Both the position numbers and the translations under genes were made by a program. A stretch of 9,670 nt of DNA from Treponema sp. (GTDB lineage: Bacteria > Spirochaetota > Spirochaetia > Treponematales > Breznakiellaceae): NCBI GenBank assembly GCA_031273405.1, contig JAISRW010000188.1, positions 1-9,670 of the forward strand, in the 5' to 3' direction. Below, in pieces: positions 1 through 7,606 of this stretch. Each line of letters opens with the position of its first letter. Position 1 is the stretch's first letter. The notes beneath the pieces were generated by a model. It made no database searches, was not told where the DNA came from, and saw only the letters and a program-made list of their open reading frames with translations.

Positions 1-2
1 TA

Positions 3-1037
3 AGCGCCGCAATGATGAAGGATGCGGTAGAACGGTTTCCCTGTTATACCAAAGCTGAATACTTTGACTTGGGGCCTGTAAACCGGGATGAATTCCGTTC
101 ATATATTAAAGATATGGAAACCAAAGGTTTGGACTTTACCGAGCTGCCTGGGGAAATCTACGCTGCCCTAAGCGATGCGGATGTACTGCAGGTACATTCC
201 GCCCCGGTTCCTAAAAAGGTCTTCCAGACAGCGGAAAATCTGAAATTGGTAATCTCAAACCGCGGCGGAATAGAAAACATTGATCTTGAGGCCGCGACTG
301 AACGAAATATCCCGGTGCTTTGCAACCCTGCCCATAACGCAAATGCGGTAGCGGAAATGACTATCGGCCTGATGATTGCTGAAACCCGTAATATTTCCAG
401 AAACAATATTTCCCTTGTCAGGGACAAAAAATGGTATGAAAACCCGCCCAACGCAGGGCATATCCATGAATTGAGGAGTATGACCATAGGTCTTATAGGA
501 TATGGAGCTATTGGTAATCTGGTCGCCGGCATGCTTAGGGCTTTCGGGAGCAGAATTTTGGTATATGATCCTTTTATTAATCCTGAAATTGCCGGTACCG
601 GGGTTGAAGTAATTCCGGATTTAGATACTCTTCTAAAGCAAAGCGATATCGTCTCGCTTCATACCCGGGTTAACGAACAAACCAAAGGATTGATAGGTGC
701 CCGGCAGCTTGCCCTGATGAAACCTACCGCCGTATTGATAAACACCGCCCGGTCAGCCTTGATAGACATGGGTAGTCTTTATGAAGCGCTTAAAAACCGG
801 CATATTGCCGGCGCGGCCTTGGATGTATTCCCTGTCGAACCCTTACCCCCTGATTCTCCCCTGCTTGATCTGGAGAATGTGACCCTTACCTGCCATAAGG
901 GAGGTGATACGGTGGAATCCTACAGGCAAAGCCCGTTTATGGTTTTGGAACAAGCGAGAAACTATTTTCAAGGCAAACCGGTGCGTTTTTGGATAAATCA
1001 GAAACAAATTGAAAATCAAAAGCTAGTCAGACGGTAG
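3..1037 (+). CDS. D-isomer-specific 2-hydroxyacid dehydrogenase, NAD-dependent (5' end probably outside the window)
   Basis: Cytoplasmic oxidoreductase of the D-2-hydroxyacid dehydrogenase family, which interconverts 2-hydroxy acids and 2-keto acids with NAD(H). Counting from the ATG at 12, a Rossmann motif GYGAIG lies at residues 163-168, and an acidic residue (D186) follows the second strand, favouring NAD. The catalytic Arg is R247 (NTAR), the Glu E276 (VEP) and the His H295. The usual PHxxG context of this His reads CHKGG, which is atypical. The frame stays open to the left edge, no ribosome binding site precedes the ATG at 12, and the first beta strand usual in the family is missing, so translation probably starts upstream. 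A SorC regulator follows after 22 bp, pointing to sugar-acid or polyol catabolism. The substrate is unknown; phosphoglycerate, glyoxylate and erythronate-type dehydrogenases share this fold. Confidence 0.88.
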   Translation, partial: SAAMMKDAVERFPCYTKAEYFDLGPVNRDEFRSYIKDMETKGLDFTELPGEIYAALSDADVLQVHSAPVPKKVFQTAENLKLVISNRGGIENIDLEAATERNIPVLCNPAHNANAVAEMTIGLMIAETRNISRNNISLVRDKKWYENPPNAGHIHELRSMTIGLIGYGAIGNLVAGMLRAFGSRILVYDPFINPEIAGTGVEVIPDLDTLLKQSDIVSLHTRVNEQTKGLIGARQLALMKPTAVLINTARSALIDMGSLYEALKNRHIAGAALDVFPVEPLPPDSPLLDLENVTLTCHKGGDTVESYRQSPFMVLEQARNYFQGKPVRFWINQKQIENQKLVRR

Positions 1038-1059
1038 TTTTTCAGTATAAATTAAAAGT

Positions 1060-2034
1060 ATGAAGGATTCCAACGATAGCGAATTATTAACCCGTTTGGC
1101 ATGGATGTATTATTGCGGTGGTATGAACCAGCAAGAAATCGCCGAGGAACTTTCATTGCCCAGAATTAAAGTCGTTAGATTGCTTAAATCTGCCTTGGAT
1201 ATGGGTATCGTACATATAACTATAGAAAAATCGAGATTTTCCCTTTTAAGCATCGAATTAGAATTAAAAAAAATATCCGGGCTTCAATATTGTGTGGTGG
1301 TTCCTTCTGTTCCTGATCTCGTGGACGCTCTTTCCCGCGGCATGGCGCATCTTTGTAATGATATTATCGGGATAACCGGGAATCTCGGGTTTGGATTTTC
1401 ACGATCCCTGGGACATCTCGATCTGTACTTAAAGAAAGGAAAATGCAGTATCAATTCTGTTGTTTCTATATGCGGTACCACAAGTCCGAATTTAGCGCTC
1501 AGATCTTTCAATTCCGGGTTTCATATTGCCCAAGCGCTGAATGTAGATTTCTATACTATTTTGGCTCCGGTTATTGTTGATCCCGGGCTAAAGGGCGCTG
1601 AATTAAAACGCAACCGTTATGTCTCGATGGTTCTTGAAATGGCGAAAAATGTGGATTATGCGTTAGTAGGGATCGGGAATGTCGATGACTCGCAACTGAC
1701 AGATTTAAAATATATAACTGATGAAGATTATAAACAAATTGTTTCTTCTAATGCGGTAGGTGAAATTATTGCTCATTATTTTACAATTGATGGAAAAATT
1801 AAACCAACCAAAATAGACGATCGTTTAATATCTGTCGATTTTCCCATGAAGTGCCCCGTTATTGCGGCCGCAGGAGGGCTTAAAAAAGTAGGGGCCATTG
1901 CAGGGGCCATACGGTCTGGTTTTATCCAGGGATTGGTCACTGATGAAAAAACAGCCCTGGCGCTTATCGAAAAATTACGTATTGAGCCCCTTCCGAACGA
2001 AAAACCGGCCGCAAAGCGGAAAATCCTGAAATGA
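1060..2034 (+). CDS. SorC-family sugar-binding transcriptional regulator
   Basis: Cytoplasmic DNA-binding regulator of 324 residues, the normal length for the SorC family, whose members respond to phosphorylated sugars. An N-terminal helix-turn-helix spans about residues 20-45 (MNQQEIAEELSLPRIKVVR). The rest matches the effector-binding domain, with GITGNLGFGFSRSL at 104-117, VGIGN at 203-207, VGEI at 233-236 and a glycine-rich AAGGLKKVGAIAGAIRSG from 270. The ATG at 1060 gives the family-typical start, though its ribosome binding site is weak. It lies 22 bp after the dehydrogenase on the same strand and is probably the last gene of that operon, regulating it locally. The effector is unknown. 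DNA here is AT-richer than the minus-strand genes to the right. Confidence 0.88.
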   Translation: MKDSNDSELLTRLAWMYYCGGMNQQEIAEELSLPRIKVVRLLKSALDMGIVHITIEKSRFSLLSIELELKKISGLQYCVVVPSVPDLVDALSRGMAHLCNDIIGITGNLGFGFSRSLGHLDLYLKKGKCSINSVVSICGTTSPNLALRSFNSGFHIAQALNVDFYTILAPVIVDPGLKGAELKRNRYVSMVLEMAKNVDYALVGIGNVDDSQLTDLKYITDEDYKQIVSSNAVGEIIAHYFTIDGKIKPTKIDDRLISVDFPMKCPVIAAAGGLKKVGAIAGAIRSGFIQGLVTDEKTALALIEKLRIEPLPNEKPAAKRKILK

Positions 2035-2167
2035 GGCCCCGGCGGCCGCGAATTAACGCTGGTCCGCGGTTAGAAATTCCTGAAACATGTAATCAGTCAT
2101 AGAGTTATGGGTCAAGTTTAGCTTATGATACGCGGCAATTTCCGCCCTTTTCTTTGGCTGTCAACAC

Positions 2168-2725
2168 TCACTTCAACAGGTGCTCCAGGAGGATCTTTGC
2201 CCCTATCCCTATGAGGATAAGACCGCCCAGGATTTCGGCCCATTTTTCGAGGAGGACGCCGATGCGGCGGCCGAATTCAAAGCCGGCGAGACAGACCGCG
2301 AAGGTAACGGCGCTTATGATGGCGGCGGATATCCAGATGCCCTGTCCCAGGAGGCTGAAGGAGAGGCCCACCGCTAGGGCGTCTATGCTGGTTGCCACAG
2401 ACAGGAGGAAAAGGCGGGACAGGCTGCGGATGTCCTGCCGGCTTTCTTCTTTTTTCTTGCCTTTTAGGGCCTCCAAAAGCATCTTGCCGCCTATGAACGC
2501 CAGGAGGCCGAAGGCTATCCAGTGGTCAAAAACCTGGATATAGGCGGAGAAAGCCCCTCCCGCATACCAGCCGGCCACAGGCATGGCAAACTGAAAGAAG
2601 GCAAAGAAAAAACAGGCCCTGAGGATATGGAAAACCTTTAGATCTTTGATACAGATCCCGGAGCTGACGGAAACAGCGAAAGCGTCCATGGAGAGGCTGA
2701 ATCCTATCAGGACGACCGAAAACAC
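2168..2725 (-). CDS. mntP: MntP-type manganese efflux pump
   Basis: Inner-membrane protein of 185 residues, the usual MntP size, that exports Mn(II) and protects against manganese excess. About six hydrophobic segments are visible, near residues 1-21, 37-55, 68-86, 102-124, 131-152 and 164-181. The two internally related motifs each carry a key acidic residue: FSLSMDAFAVSVSSG (D14) and ATSIDALAVGLSFS (D115). The start is GTG at 2725, only two bases after the holA stop and preceded by a strong AGGAGG eight bases upstream inside holA. It is therefore the last gene of the lexA-holA-mntP unit. No manganese riboswitch can lie directly upstream because the gene abuts holA, so expression probably follows the operon. 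Family assignment is firm; the metal is inferred from the family. Confidence 0.9.
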   Translation of the reverse strand: MFSVVLIGFSLSMDAFAVSVSSGICIKDLKVFHILRACFFFAFFQFAMPVAGWYAGGAFSAYIQVFDHWIAFGLLAFIGGKMLLEALKGKKKEESRQDIRSLSRLFLLSVATSIDALAVGLSFSLLGQGIWISAAIISAVTFAVCLAGFEFGRRIGVLLEKWAEILGGLILIGIGAKILLEHLLK

Positions 2726-2727
2726 CC

Positions 2728-3717
2728 TTAGCCCCTCCTGTTGGAGCGGGAAGAGAGGCTGTAGATTTTATACAGGTACTGTTCCATCAGGATCTCTTCC
2801 GGAAAGGACTCGGCGGCCCGGGTGAGACAATCGTATTCGGCGGTCAGGGCAACGCAGGTTTCCGCCGAAACCGAATTGTAACGCGCCCCAGCCGAGGCAT
2901 AATCCTTTTTGGCTCTGGGGGTGCTGACTTTTATTTTTTTGAATTCCCATTCGTCCCTCACCCCCGCCTCCGTAAGGGCCAGATAGGCTTTGAGGGTTTT
3001 GAAACACCAGGCGAGACCCGCGAAGATGGCCGGGGGCCTTACTTTGGCGGCCAGGAGGGTCCGCAAGGATTCGAGGCCCCGGGAAAAATCCCCCTCGGCT
3101 ATCCGGGAAAAGAGGGTGAAAGCCGATTCTTCCCTGGTGTGGGAAAGCCACTTTTCCACATCCTCCCCGGTGATCTCACTGTCTTTGCCAAGGAAGAGGA
3201 GCAACCTGGAACACTCCTGCCTGAGGGCGCCGGTGTTGTTTTCTACCAGTTCCAGAATCGTCTGGATACCCCCGCCGCTGATGCGGCAGCCGGAACGGCT
3301 GAAAAAATCTTCGACCCATCCGGCTTTGCGACTGTCCGTAAGCTCGTAAAAAACCCGCTTCCCCAAGCGGGGCGCCGCTTTTTCCAGGGCGTCCAGGCGG
3401 GTTTCTTCCGAAAGCACTATGAGAACCGTATCGCCGCTCGGGGAGGCTATGTAAGAAGCCAGCAGATCTATCTCGTTCTTTTTGATGGCCTCGGCGTTCT
3501 TGATGAAGAATATACGCCTGTCGGCGAAGAGGGAGCCGTTCCGCAGGCTCGAAACCATGTCCGCCACCGGCGTGTCCCCAGCATAGTAAACGGTCTCCTC
3601 TGCCGGACTTCCCCCCGGCCCGGCTTCGGCGGAAAGGCTTTTCCTGATTGCGTCAACGGCGTCTTGCTTTTCGCCTATCTCGGGTCCCAGAAACAGCCAG
3701 CAGGCGTTTTTTTGCAT
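2728..3717 (-). CDS. holA: DNA polymerase III subunit delta (clamp-loader subunit)
   Basis: A 329-residue protein matching the delta subunit of the replicative clamp loader, which opens the beta sliding clamp and transfers it to primed DNA. The N-terminal part has the delta-like LFLGPEIGEKQ strand-loop, then FADRRIFFIKNAE around residues 64-76, the conserved part of domain I. The middle has SHTREESAFTLFSRIAEGD, typical of the domain II-III junction, and the C-terminal helical collar follows. As expected for delta, there is no Walker A motif. The ATG at 3717 immediately follows the lexA TAG with no intervening base and lacks a strong ribosome binding site, so translation is probably coupled to lexA. 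Sequence divergence is high across this family, so assignment rests on overall pattern, length and these motifs. Confidence 0.83.
   Translation of the reverse strand: MQKNACWLFLGPEIGEKQDAVDAIRKSLSAEAGPGGSPAEETVYYAGDTPVADMVSSLRNGSLFADRRIFFIKNAEAIKKNEIDLLASYIASPSGDTVLIVLSEETRLDALEKAAPRLGKRVFYELTDSRKAGWVEDFFSRSGCRISGGGIQTILELVENNTGALRQECSRLLLFLGKDSEITGEDVEKWLSHTREESAFTLFSRIAEGDFSRGLESLRTLLAAKVRPPAIFAGLAWCFKTLKAYLALTEAGVRDEWEFKKIKVSTPRAKKDYASAGARYNSVSAETCVALTAEYDCLTRAAESFPEEILMEQYLYKIYSLSSRSNRRG
2734..2739 (-). promoter_or_regulatory. Ribosome binding site of mntP
   Basis: The minus strand reads AGGAGG here, eight bases before the GTG start at 2725 and inside the 3' end of holA. It supports the non-ATG start of mntP and suggests translation in coordination with holA. 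Confidence 0.7.
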
Positions 3718-4341
3718 CTAGCTGGCTGTCTCATAGGTCCGGAAAACATGGACCACCCGTCCCAAAACCCGCACATCCTCATCCTTGCTGCAATAGATCG
3801 GAGAATACTTGGGGTTCTCGGGTTGCAGTCTGATCCGGGCGCTTTCCCGGTAAAAGGTTTTGAGGGTCGCCGCCTCGTCCAGCATCACCACGGCGATTTC
3901 GCCGTTTTTGACCGTGTTCTGTTTTTCAATCACCGCGATATCCCCGTCCATGATGCCGACCTCCTCCATGGAGTCCCCCCGCACCCGGAGGGCGAAATAG
4001 TCCTCGTTCTTCCTGAGCATGGACCTGTCCAGCTTAATGGAACCGTCCTTGTTTTCTTCCGCCAGGATGGGCTTGCCGGCGGCTACGGTTCCCAGAATGG
4101 GTACTTCCACAAACGCACCCCCCGCCTCTTTATCCCCGACGAGCTCCATGGTCCTGGACCTTTTGTCCGCTTGTTTGATGAGCTTCTTTTTCTTCAAAGC
4201 TGTCACATGATCATGGGCGCCCTTGACTGAAATGGTAAAATGTTCCGCTATCTCCCGTATGGTCGGTGGATAGGTGTGTTCGTGAATGTACCCCGCGATG
4301 AATGTCAGCACTTCCTCTTGTCGTTTGGTTGGCTCTCTCAT
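3718..4341 (-). CDS. lexA: LexA, SOS response repressor
   Basis: Self-cleaving repressor of the SOS regulon, 207 residues from the ATG at 4341, a normal LexA length. The N-terminal winged helix includes RQEEVLTFIAGYI and TIREIAEHFTIS (to about residue 65). The cleavage site is A88-G89 in TVAAGKP, the catalytic serine is S124 in RGDSMEE and the lysine is K161 in ATLKTFY, so autocleavage should work when RecA is activated. An in-frame ATG 45 bases upstream would add 15 residues, but the 4341 start has AAGGAA six bases upstream and gives the usual LexA N terminus. It heads a unit with holA (gap 0) and mntP. The upstream gap contains a 27-bp dyad that is a candidate autoregulatory operator. Confidence 0.95.
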   Translation of the reverse strand: MREPTKRQEEVLTFIAGYIHEHTYPPTIREIAEHFTISVKGAHDHVTALKKKKLIKQADKRSRTMELVGDKEAGGAFVEVPILGTVAAGKPILAEENKDGSIKLDRSMLRKNEDYFALRVRGDSMEEVGIMDGDIAVIEKQNTVKNGEIAVVMLDEAATLKTFYRESARIRLQPENPKYSPIYCSKDEDVRVLGRVVHVFRTYETAS

Positions 4342-4347
4342 CGATTT

Positions 4348-4353
4348 TTCCTT
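4348..4353 (-). promoter_or_regulatory. Ribosome binding site deciding the lexA start
   Basis: The minus strand reads AAGGAA six bases before the ATG at 4341. The in-frame ATG at 4386 lies next to the inverted repeat and has no comparable site, so 4341 is preferred. Confidence 0.65.
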
Positions 4354-4358
4354 AAAAA

Positions 4359-4386
4359 TTTTTATTTTCAAAAACCCTTCCCACAA
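4359..4386 (-). promoter_or_regulatory. Weak candidate promoter for lexA-holA-mntP
   Basis: On the minus strand, TTGTGG (4386-4381) and TAAAAA (4364-4359) are separated by 16 bases. They match 3 of 6 and 4 of 6 sigma-70 consensus bases, so the call is weak. The -35-like box lies inside one arm of the inverted repeat, a layout expected if the dyad is a repressor site. Confidence 0.25.
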
Positions 4387-4404
4387 CTAACCGAGTTTTG
4401 GGAA
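4378..4404. promoter_or_regulatory. 27-bp inverted repeat upstream of lexA: candidate LexA operator or ntrC terminator
   Basis: Plus-strand arms TTCCCACAACT (4378-4388) and AGTTTTGGGAA (4394-4404) are inverted repeats matching at 10 of 11 positions around the spacer AACCG. The centre is 50 bp before the lexA ATG. LexA is usually autoregulated through a dyad in this position, and LexA operator sequences vary between phyla. The same DNA on the minus strand could form an RNA hairpin followed by GGG and five Us, so it may instead, or also, terminate the operon ending with ntrC. Confidence 0.5.
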
Positions 4405-4425
4405 AAGCTCTCGTTTTTCTTCATT

Positions 4426-4449
4426 ACCTTAACCGACCGACCTTAACCG
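4426..4449. repeat. Two 10-bp direct repeats at the ntrC 3' end
   Basis: ACCTTAACCG occurs at 4426-4435 and again at 4440-4449, separated by four bases. The second copy overlaps the last codons and stop of ntrC. Its role is unknown; it could be a tandem binding site or chance duplication. Confidence 0.5.
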
Positions 4450-5864
4450 GAAGGACCGGAAGGAACAGCGATTCCAAATCTTTTGAGTTTTGCATGGAGA
4501 TTGCTTGGATAAATGCCGATAGCCTCCGCCGTCTTGGATATTATACCATGATTTTGAAAAAGTTGGAACTCCAAATAATACTTTTCGAAAAATTCTTTAG
4601 CCTCGGTGTAGTTTTTTCCCAGCGCCTTTTCTATGGGGAAGGCAGAGCCGCCGGGATCGCTTTTTCCGGCGTCCTGGCCGGGGACTTTTTGTCTCAGGAA
4701 TTCCTCCGTCAGCTTCCTGGTGATCCGGCCTTCCCGGTGCATGACCACTACCCTCTCGGCGAAATTTTTCAGCTCCCTTACGTTTCCCGGCCAGCCGTAA
4801 TCGCAGAGGGCTTCCAGTGCGGCTTCGTCAAATTCGATTTTTTTGAGAAAATCCCCCGAGCCTTCCGGGGCGAGAATCTCCAGGAAGCGGAAAAGCAGCA
4901 GGGGGATGTCGGATTTGCGCTCCCGCAGGGAGGGCATCCTTATGGGTATGACATTCAGCCTGAAATAAAGGTCTTGCCTGAAGCGGCCTTCGGCGCAGGC
5001 CTGTTCCAGGTTTTTGTTGCTCGCCGCCACGATCCGCACATCCACGCTGAGGGACTTTTCACCGCCCAGTTTTTCGATTTTTTGCTCCTGTATGGCCCGG
5101 AGCACCTTGGCCTGGGCGGCCAGGGACATATCCCCGATTTCGTCCAGAAACAGGGTCCCGCCCGAAGCGGTCTCGAAACGACCCTTCCTGGCGGACAGGG
5201 CGTCGGTGAAGGCCCCCTTTTCGTGGCCGAACAATTCGCTCTCAATGAGGGTGTCGGGGATGGCCGCGCAGTTGACCTCCACAAAGGGCCTGTCCGCTCT
5301 GGCGGAGAGCCTGTGTATGGCCCTGGCCGCCAGTTCTTTTCCCGTGCCGTTTTCGCCGCTGATGAGAATCCTGGCGTCGCTGGCGGCGGCCTGCTTTATC
5401 AGGACCCTGATGTTTTCGATTTCCGGGGAAACCCCGGCGAGCTCTTCCTGGGGGAGGAGGTTTTTTTTGAGAGCCCGATTTTCTTCCTTCAGCTTCTGTA
5501 CCGTCAGGGCGTTGCGGCAGACCGTTAAAACCTTATCCAGGGCAAGAGGTTTCTCCAGGAAATCGAAGGCCCCCAGCTTCACGGCCCTCACGGCCATATC
5601 CACATTGGCGTGACCGGAAATCATGGCGACCTCTACAAGGGGCCAGTCCCGGCGTATGCGCCCAAGGGCGTCCAGCCCTCCCATGCGCGGGAGGAGCACG
5701 TCCAGGAAAACCAGGCCGACGGCGCTTTCCCTCTCCAGTATCTCGATCCCCCGCAAGGCATCCTCGGCGGTGAGGACCTTGTAGCGTTCGTCTTCCAAAA
5801 TGGAAGCAAGGGCCTGCCGGATTCCCGGCTCGTCATCGATAATCAATATGCTGGCGCTGAGCAT
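4443..5864 (-). CDS. NtrC-family sigma-54-dependent response regulator
   Basis: A 473-residue cytoplasmic activator of sigma-54 RNA polymerase. The receiver domain (about 1-120) has acidic residues D10 and D11, phosphoacceptor D55, S83 and K105. The AAA+ domain (about 143-375) has Walker A GENGTGKE at 170-177, Walker B GTLFLDE at 236-242, and the WPGNVREL sensor region near 358. The sigma-54-contact loop reads GAFTDA (217-222) instead of the usual GAFTGA. A C-terminal Fis-type helix-turn-helix lies at about 441-463 (IISKTAEAIGIYPSNLHAKL). Its ATG overlaps the stop of the kinase gene by one base, so the two are a cognate, translationally coupled pair. Target genes are not identifiable; NtrC, AtoC and ZraR-like roles are all possible. 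Confidence 0.93.
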   Translation of the reverse strand: MLSASILIIDDEPGIRQALASILEDERYKVLTAEDALRGIEILERESAVGLVFLDVLLPRMGGLDALGRIRRDWPLVEVAMISGHANVDMAVRAVKLGAFDFLEKPLALDKVLTVCRNALTVQKLKEENRALKKNLLPQEELAGVSPEIENIRVLIKQAAASDARILISGENGTGKELAARAIHRLSARADRPFVEVNCAAIPDTLIESELFGHEKGAFTDALSARKGRFETASGGTLFLDEIGDMSLAAQAKVLRAIQEQKIEKLGGEKSLSVDVRIVAASNKNLEQACAEGRFRQDLYFRLNVIPIRMPSLRERKSDIPLLLFRFLEILAPEGSGDFLKKIEFDEAALEALCDYGWPGNVRELKNFAERVVVMHREGRITRKLTEEFLRQKVPGQDAGKSDPGGSAFPIEKALGKNYTEAKEFFEKYYLEFQLFQNHGIISKTAEAIGIYPSNLHAKLKRFGIAVPSGPSG

Positions 5865-7603
5865 TAAAAAATATTCTCCTCCACCGGCAGGTCGATAAAA
5901 AAGGTGGCCCCCAATCCTTCCGCCGAATTAAACCAGATCGTTCCGCCGTGATCGTTCACGATTCTTTCTACGATTGGAAGTCCGAGGCCGGTCCCGGATT
6001 CTTTTGTGGTATAATAGGGCGTGAAAATGAGCCGTCCGTCCTGCCCGGAGATGCCTTTCCCCGTATCCCTCACGCTGAGTCTACAATAACGGCTCTCCCC
6101 CTTTTTGACAAGATCGGTTCTGATCTCCATAAGCCCCGAGCCGGCCATGGCGTCTATGCCGTTGATGATGAGATTGGTGAGAACCTGGGACAGGCGGCTC
6201 CTGTCGATTTTGAGGACCACTCCCTCTGTGTATTCCGTGTCGAAGCGTACATCGGGATAGGAGGACCGGTAGGGGGCTATGGTTTCTTCCATTAATTCCT
6301 TTATGTTCGTGGAGGAGCTTGAAGGCTCCATGGGCCTGGACAAGGTCCTGAATTCGTTAAGCAGGGTAGAAAGGCCTTCCACTTCCTGAATGATCGCTTT
6401 CATGGAGCTTTCCAGGATTTCCCCGATCTTTTCCGGTTCCTTCCGCCAGCGCCTCAGGACCCGTTCCGCCGAGAGCCGTATGGGGGTGAGGGGGTTCTTT
6501 ATCTCGTGGGCAAGCTGCTGGGCCATGTTCTGCCAGATGGAGATTTTTTCCGCCTTGATAAGGGCGGAACGGGATTCCTCCAGGTCCTGAACCATGGCGT
6601 TGAAGGATTTAACCAAAACCCCGAGCTCGTCTTTCCGCCGGGGAAGTATGCGGATGGAAAAATCCCCCTCCGCCACCCGCTTGGTCGCTTCGGTAAGCTC
6701 GGTTATGGGCCAGGCCATACGCCGCACGAAGGATACGGCGATGATGAGGGTCATGAGCATTGCGGGGAGAAAGAATACCACATGATAAAAGACGAGGAGC
6801 CGCTTTATATTGAACCGTATAGAATCGATAATGTTGAACCGAGCCCTTTCGTCCTCGATGATTTCCAGGGAGGCATCGAAACCCCGCCCCAGATCCCCGC
6901 TTATGATTCTGAGCCCGTCCGGGGCAGGGCGCAGGATGTACCGTATGGTGTCCCTGTCCCTGGGGAGTTCCCGGGGGGCAAAGCCCTGCTTAAAAGCCGG
7001 GGGCGTATCGAGCCTCCTTTCCCCGTCCCCGGTAAAAGCCGTCTCCGTCCAGCGGCCGTCTATCATCCGGAAGTCCTGGAGAGCCGCTGCTTCCCCGGGC
7101 AGGGCCCTCCCGCTAAAACCGGCGCCGGTCAGGGCCGTCTGCTCTTCCCGGATAAGGCTTTCCAGTTTTTCCAGCTTGAGGGAATAGGCTTCGGTCGCAA
7201 AGTCCTGGGCCGTTTTCATGGCCCTGTCCACATCGATGGTTTTCCAGAACCGGACCAACTCGTTCACCGAGAGGCTTGTTATAACTATCACCGGCGCCGC
7301 CGCCAGAATAACGACGATAATGAAGCAGGCCATGAGCCGGGCCCGGAAGCGGCCCCCCGGCCGGCTGCTAAAAAAGTCCCGGGCCATGCCCGGGCCTGAA
7401 AAAAACAGGAATATGAGCAATGCCGCAGGAATAGTAAAAAACGCCGCCATGCTTAAGGGCTCGGGGACGGCCCCGTCTTTAAGGAGTTCCCGCAGGAAGG
7501 AGAGGGAAAAAAGGATTATCAGAACCACTAGGAATATATAGATGAGGACCAGGGCCCGGACATTTATAATAAAATATTTTGGCCTGGTCCTTAAAGTCTT
7601 CAT
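5864..7603 (-). CDS. NtrY-like membrane sensor histidine kinase
   Basis: A 579-residue sensor kinase. Three hydrophobic segments near residues 17-38, 52-70 and 90-112 precede an extracytoplasmic region (about 113-265) and a fourth segment (about 268-293), the NtrY arrangement. Then come a HAMP linker (about 291-343), a phosphoacceptor helix QNMAQQLAHEIKNPLTP with H366, and a catalytic domain with N-box residues N477 and N481, DTGKGI (513-518), FTPYYTTK (527-534) and GTGLGL (537-542). All catalytic motifs look intact. No PAS domain can fit between HAMP and the histidine helix, unlike many NtrY proteins. It starts 3 bp after ptsH and overlaps the response regulator by 1 base. The signal is unknown; the sensing region shows no recognisable fold by eye. 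Confidence 0.92.
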   Translation of the reverse strand: MKTLRTRPKYFIINVRALVLIYIFLVVLIILFSLSFLRELLKDGAVPEPLSMAAFFTIPAALLIFLFFSGPGMARDFFSSRPGGRFRARLMACFIIVVILAAAPVIVITSLSVNELVRFWKTIDVDRAMKTAQDFATEAYSLKLEKLESLIREEQTALTGAGFSGRALPGEAAALQDFRMIDGRWTETAFTGDGERRLDTPPAFKQGFAPRELPRDRDTIRYILRPAPDGLRIISGDLGRGFDASLEIIEDERARFNIIDSIRFNIKRLLVFYHVVFFLPAMLMTLIIAVSFVRRMAWPITELTEATKRVAEGDFSIRILPRRKDELGVLVKSFNAMVQDLEESRSALIKAEKISIWQNMAQQLAHEIKNPLTPIRLSAERVLRRWRKEPEKIGEILESSMKAIIQEVEGLSTLLNEFRTLSRPMEPSSSSTNIKELMEETIAPYRSSYPDVRFDTEYTEGVVLKIDRSRLSQVLTNLIINGIDAMAGSGLMEIRTDLVKKGESRYCRLSVRDTGKGISGQDGRLIFTPYYTTKESGTGLGLPIVERIVNDHGGTIWFNSAEGLGATFFIDLPVEENIF

Positions 7604-7606
7604 AAC

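Noticed and set aside
2132..2154. Possible terminator after the SorC gene (GCGG-CAATTT-CCGC then a T-rich run)
   Set aside because: The stem is only four base pairs and the T tract is interrupted; too weak to annotate.
3139..4230. Long plus-strand open frame of 363 codons
   Set aside because: It lies antisense to holA and lexA, has no recognisable motif, and is explained by the GC-rich codon use of the real genes.
4342..4386. 15-residue N-terminal extension of LexA
   Set aside because: The extension encodes MWEGFLKIKIFKEKS, unlike LexA N termini, and would place the start inside the regulatory dyad; the ATG at 4341 has a good ribosome binding site.
4398..5528. Plus-strand open frame of 376 codons
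   Set aside because: Antisense shadow of the NtrC-type regulator, which has full catalytic motifs; no ribosome binding site or domain pattern of its own.
6506..7399. Plus-strand open frame of 297 codons
   Set aside because: Antisense to the histidine kinase; rich in Gly and Pro, as expected of a reverse-frame shadow.
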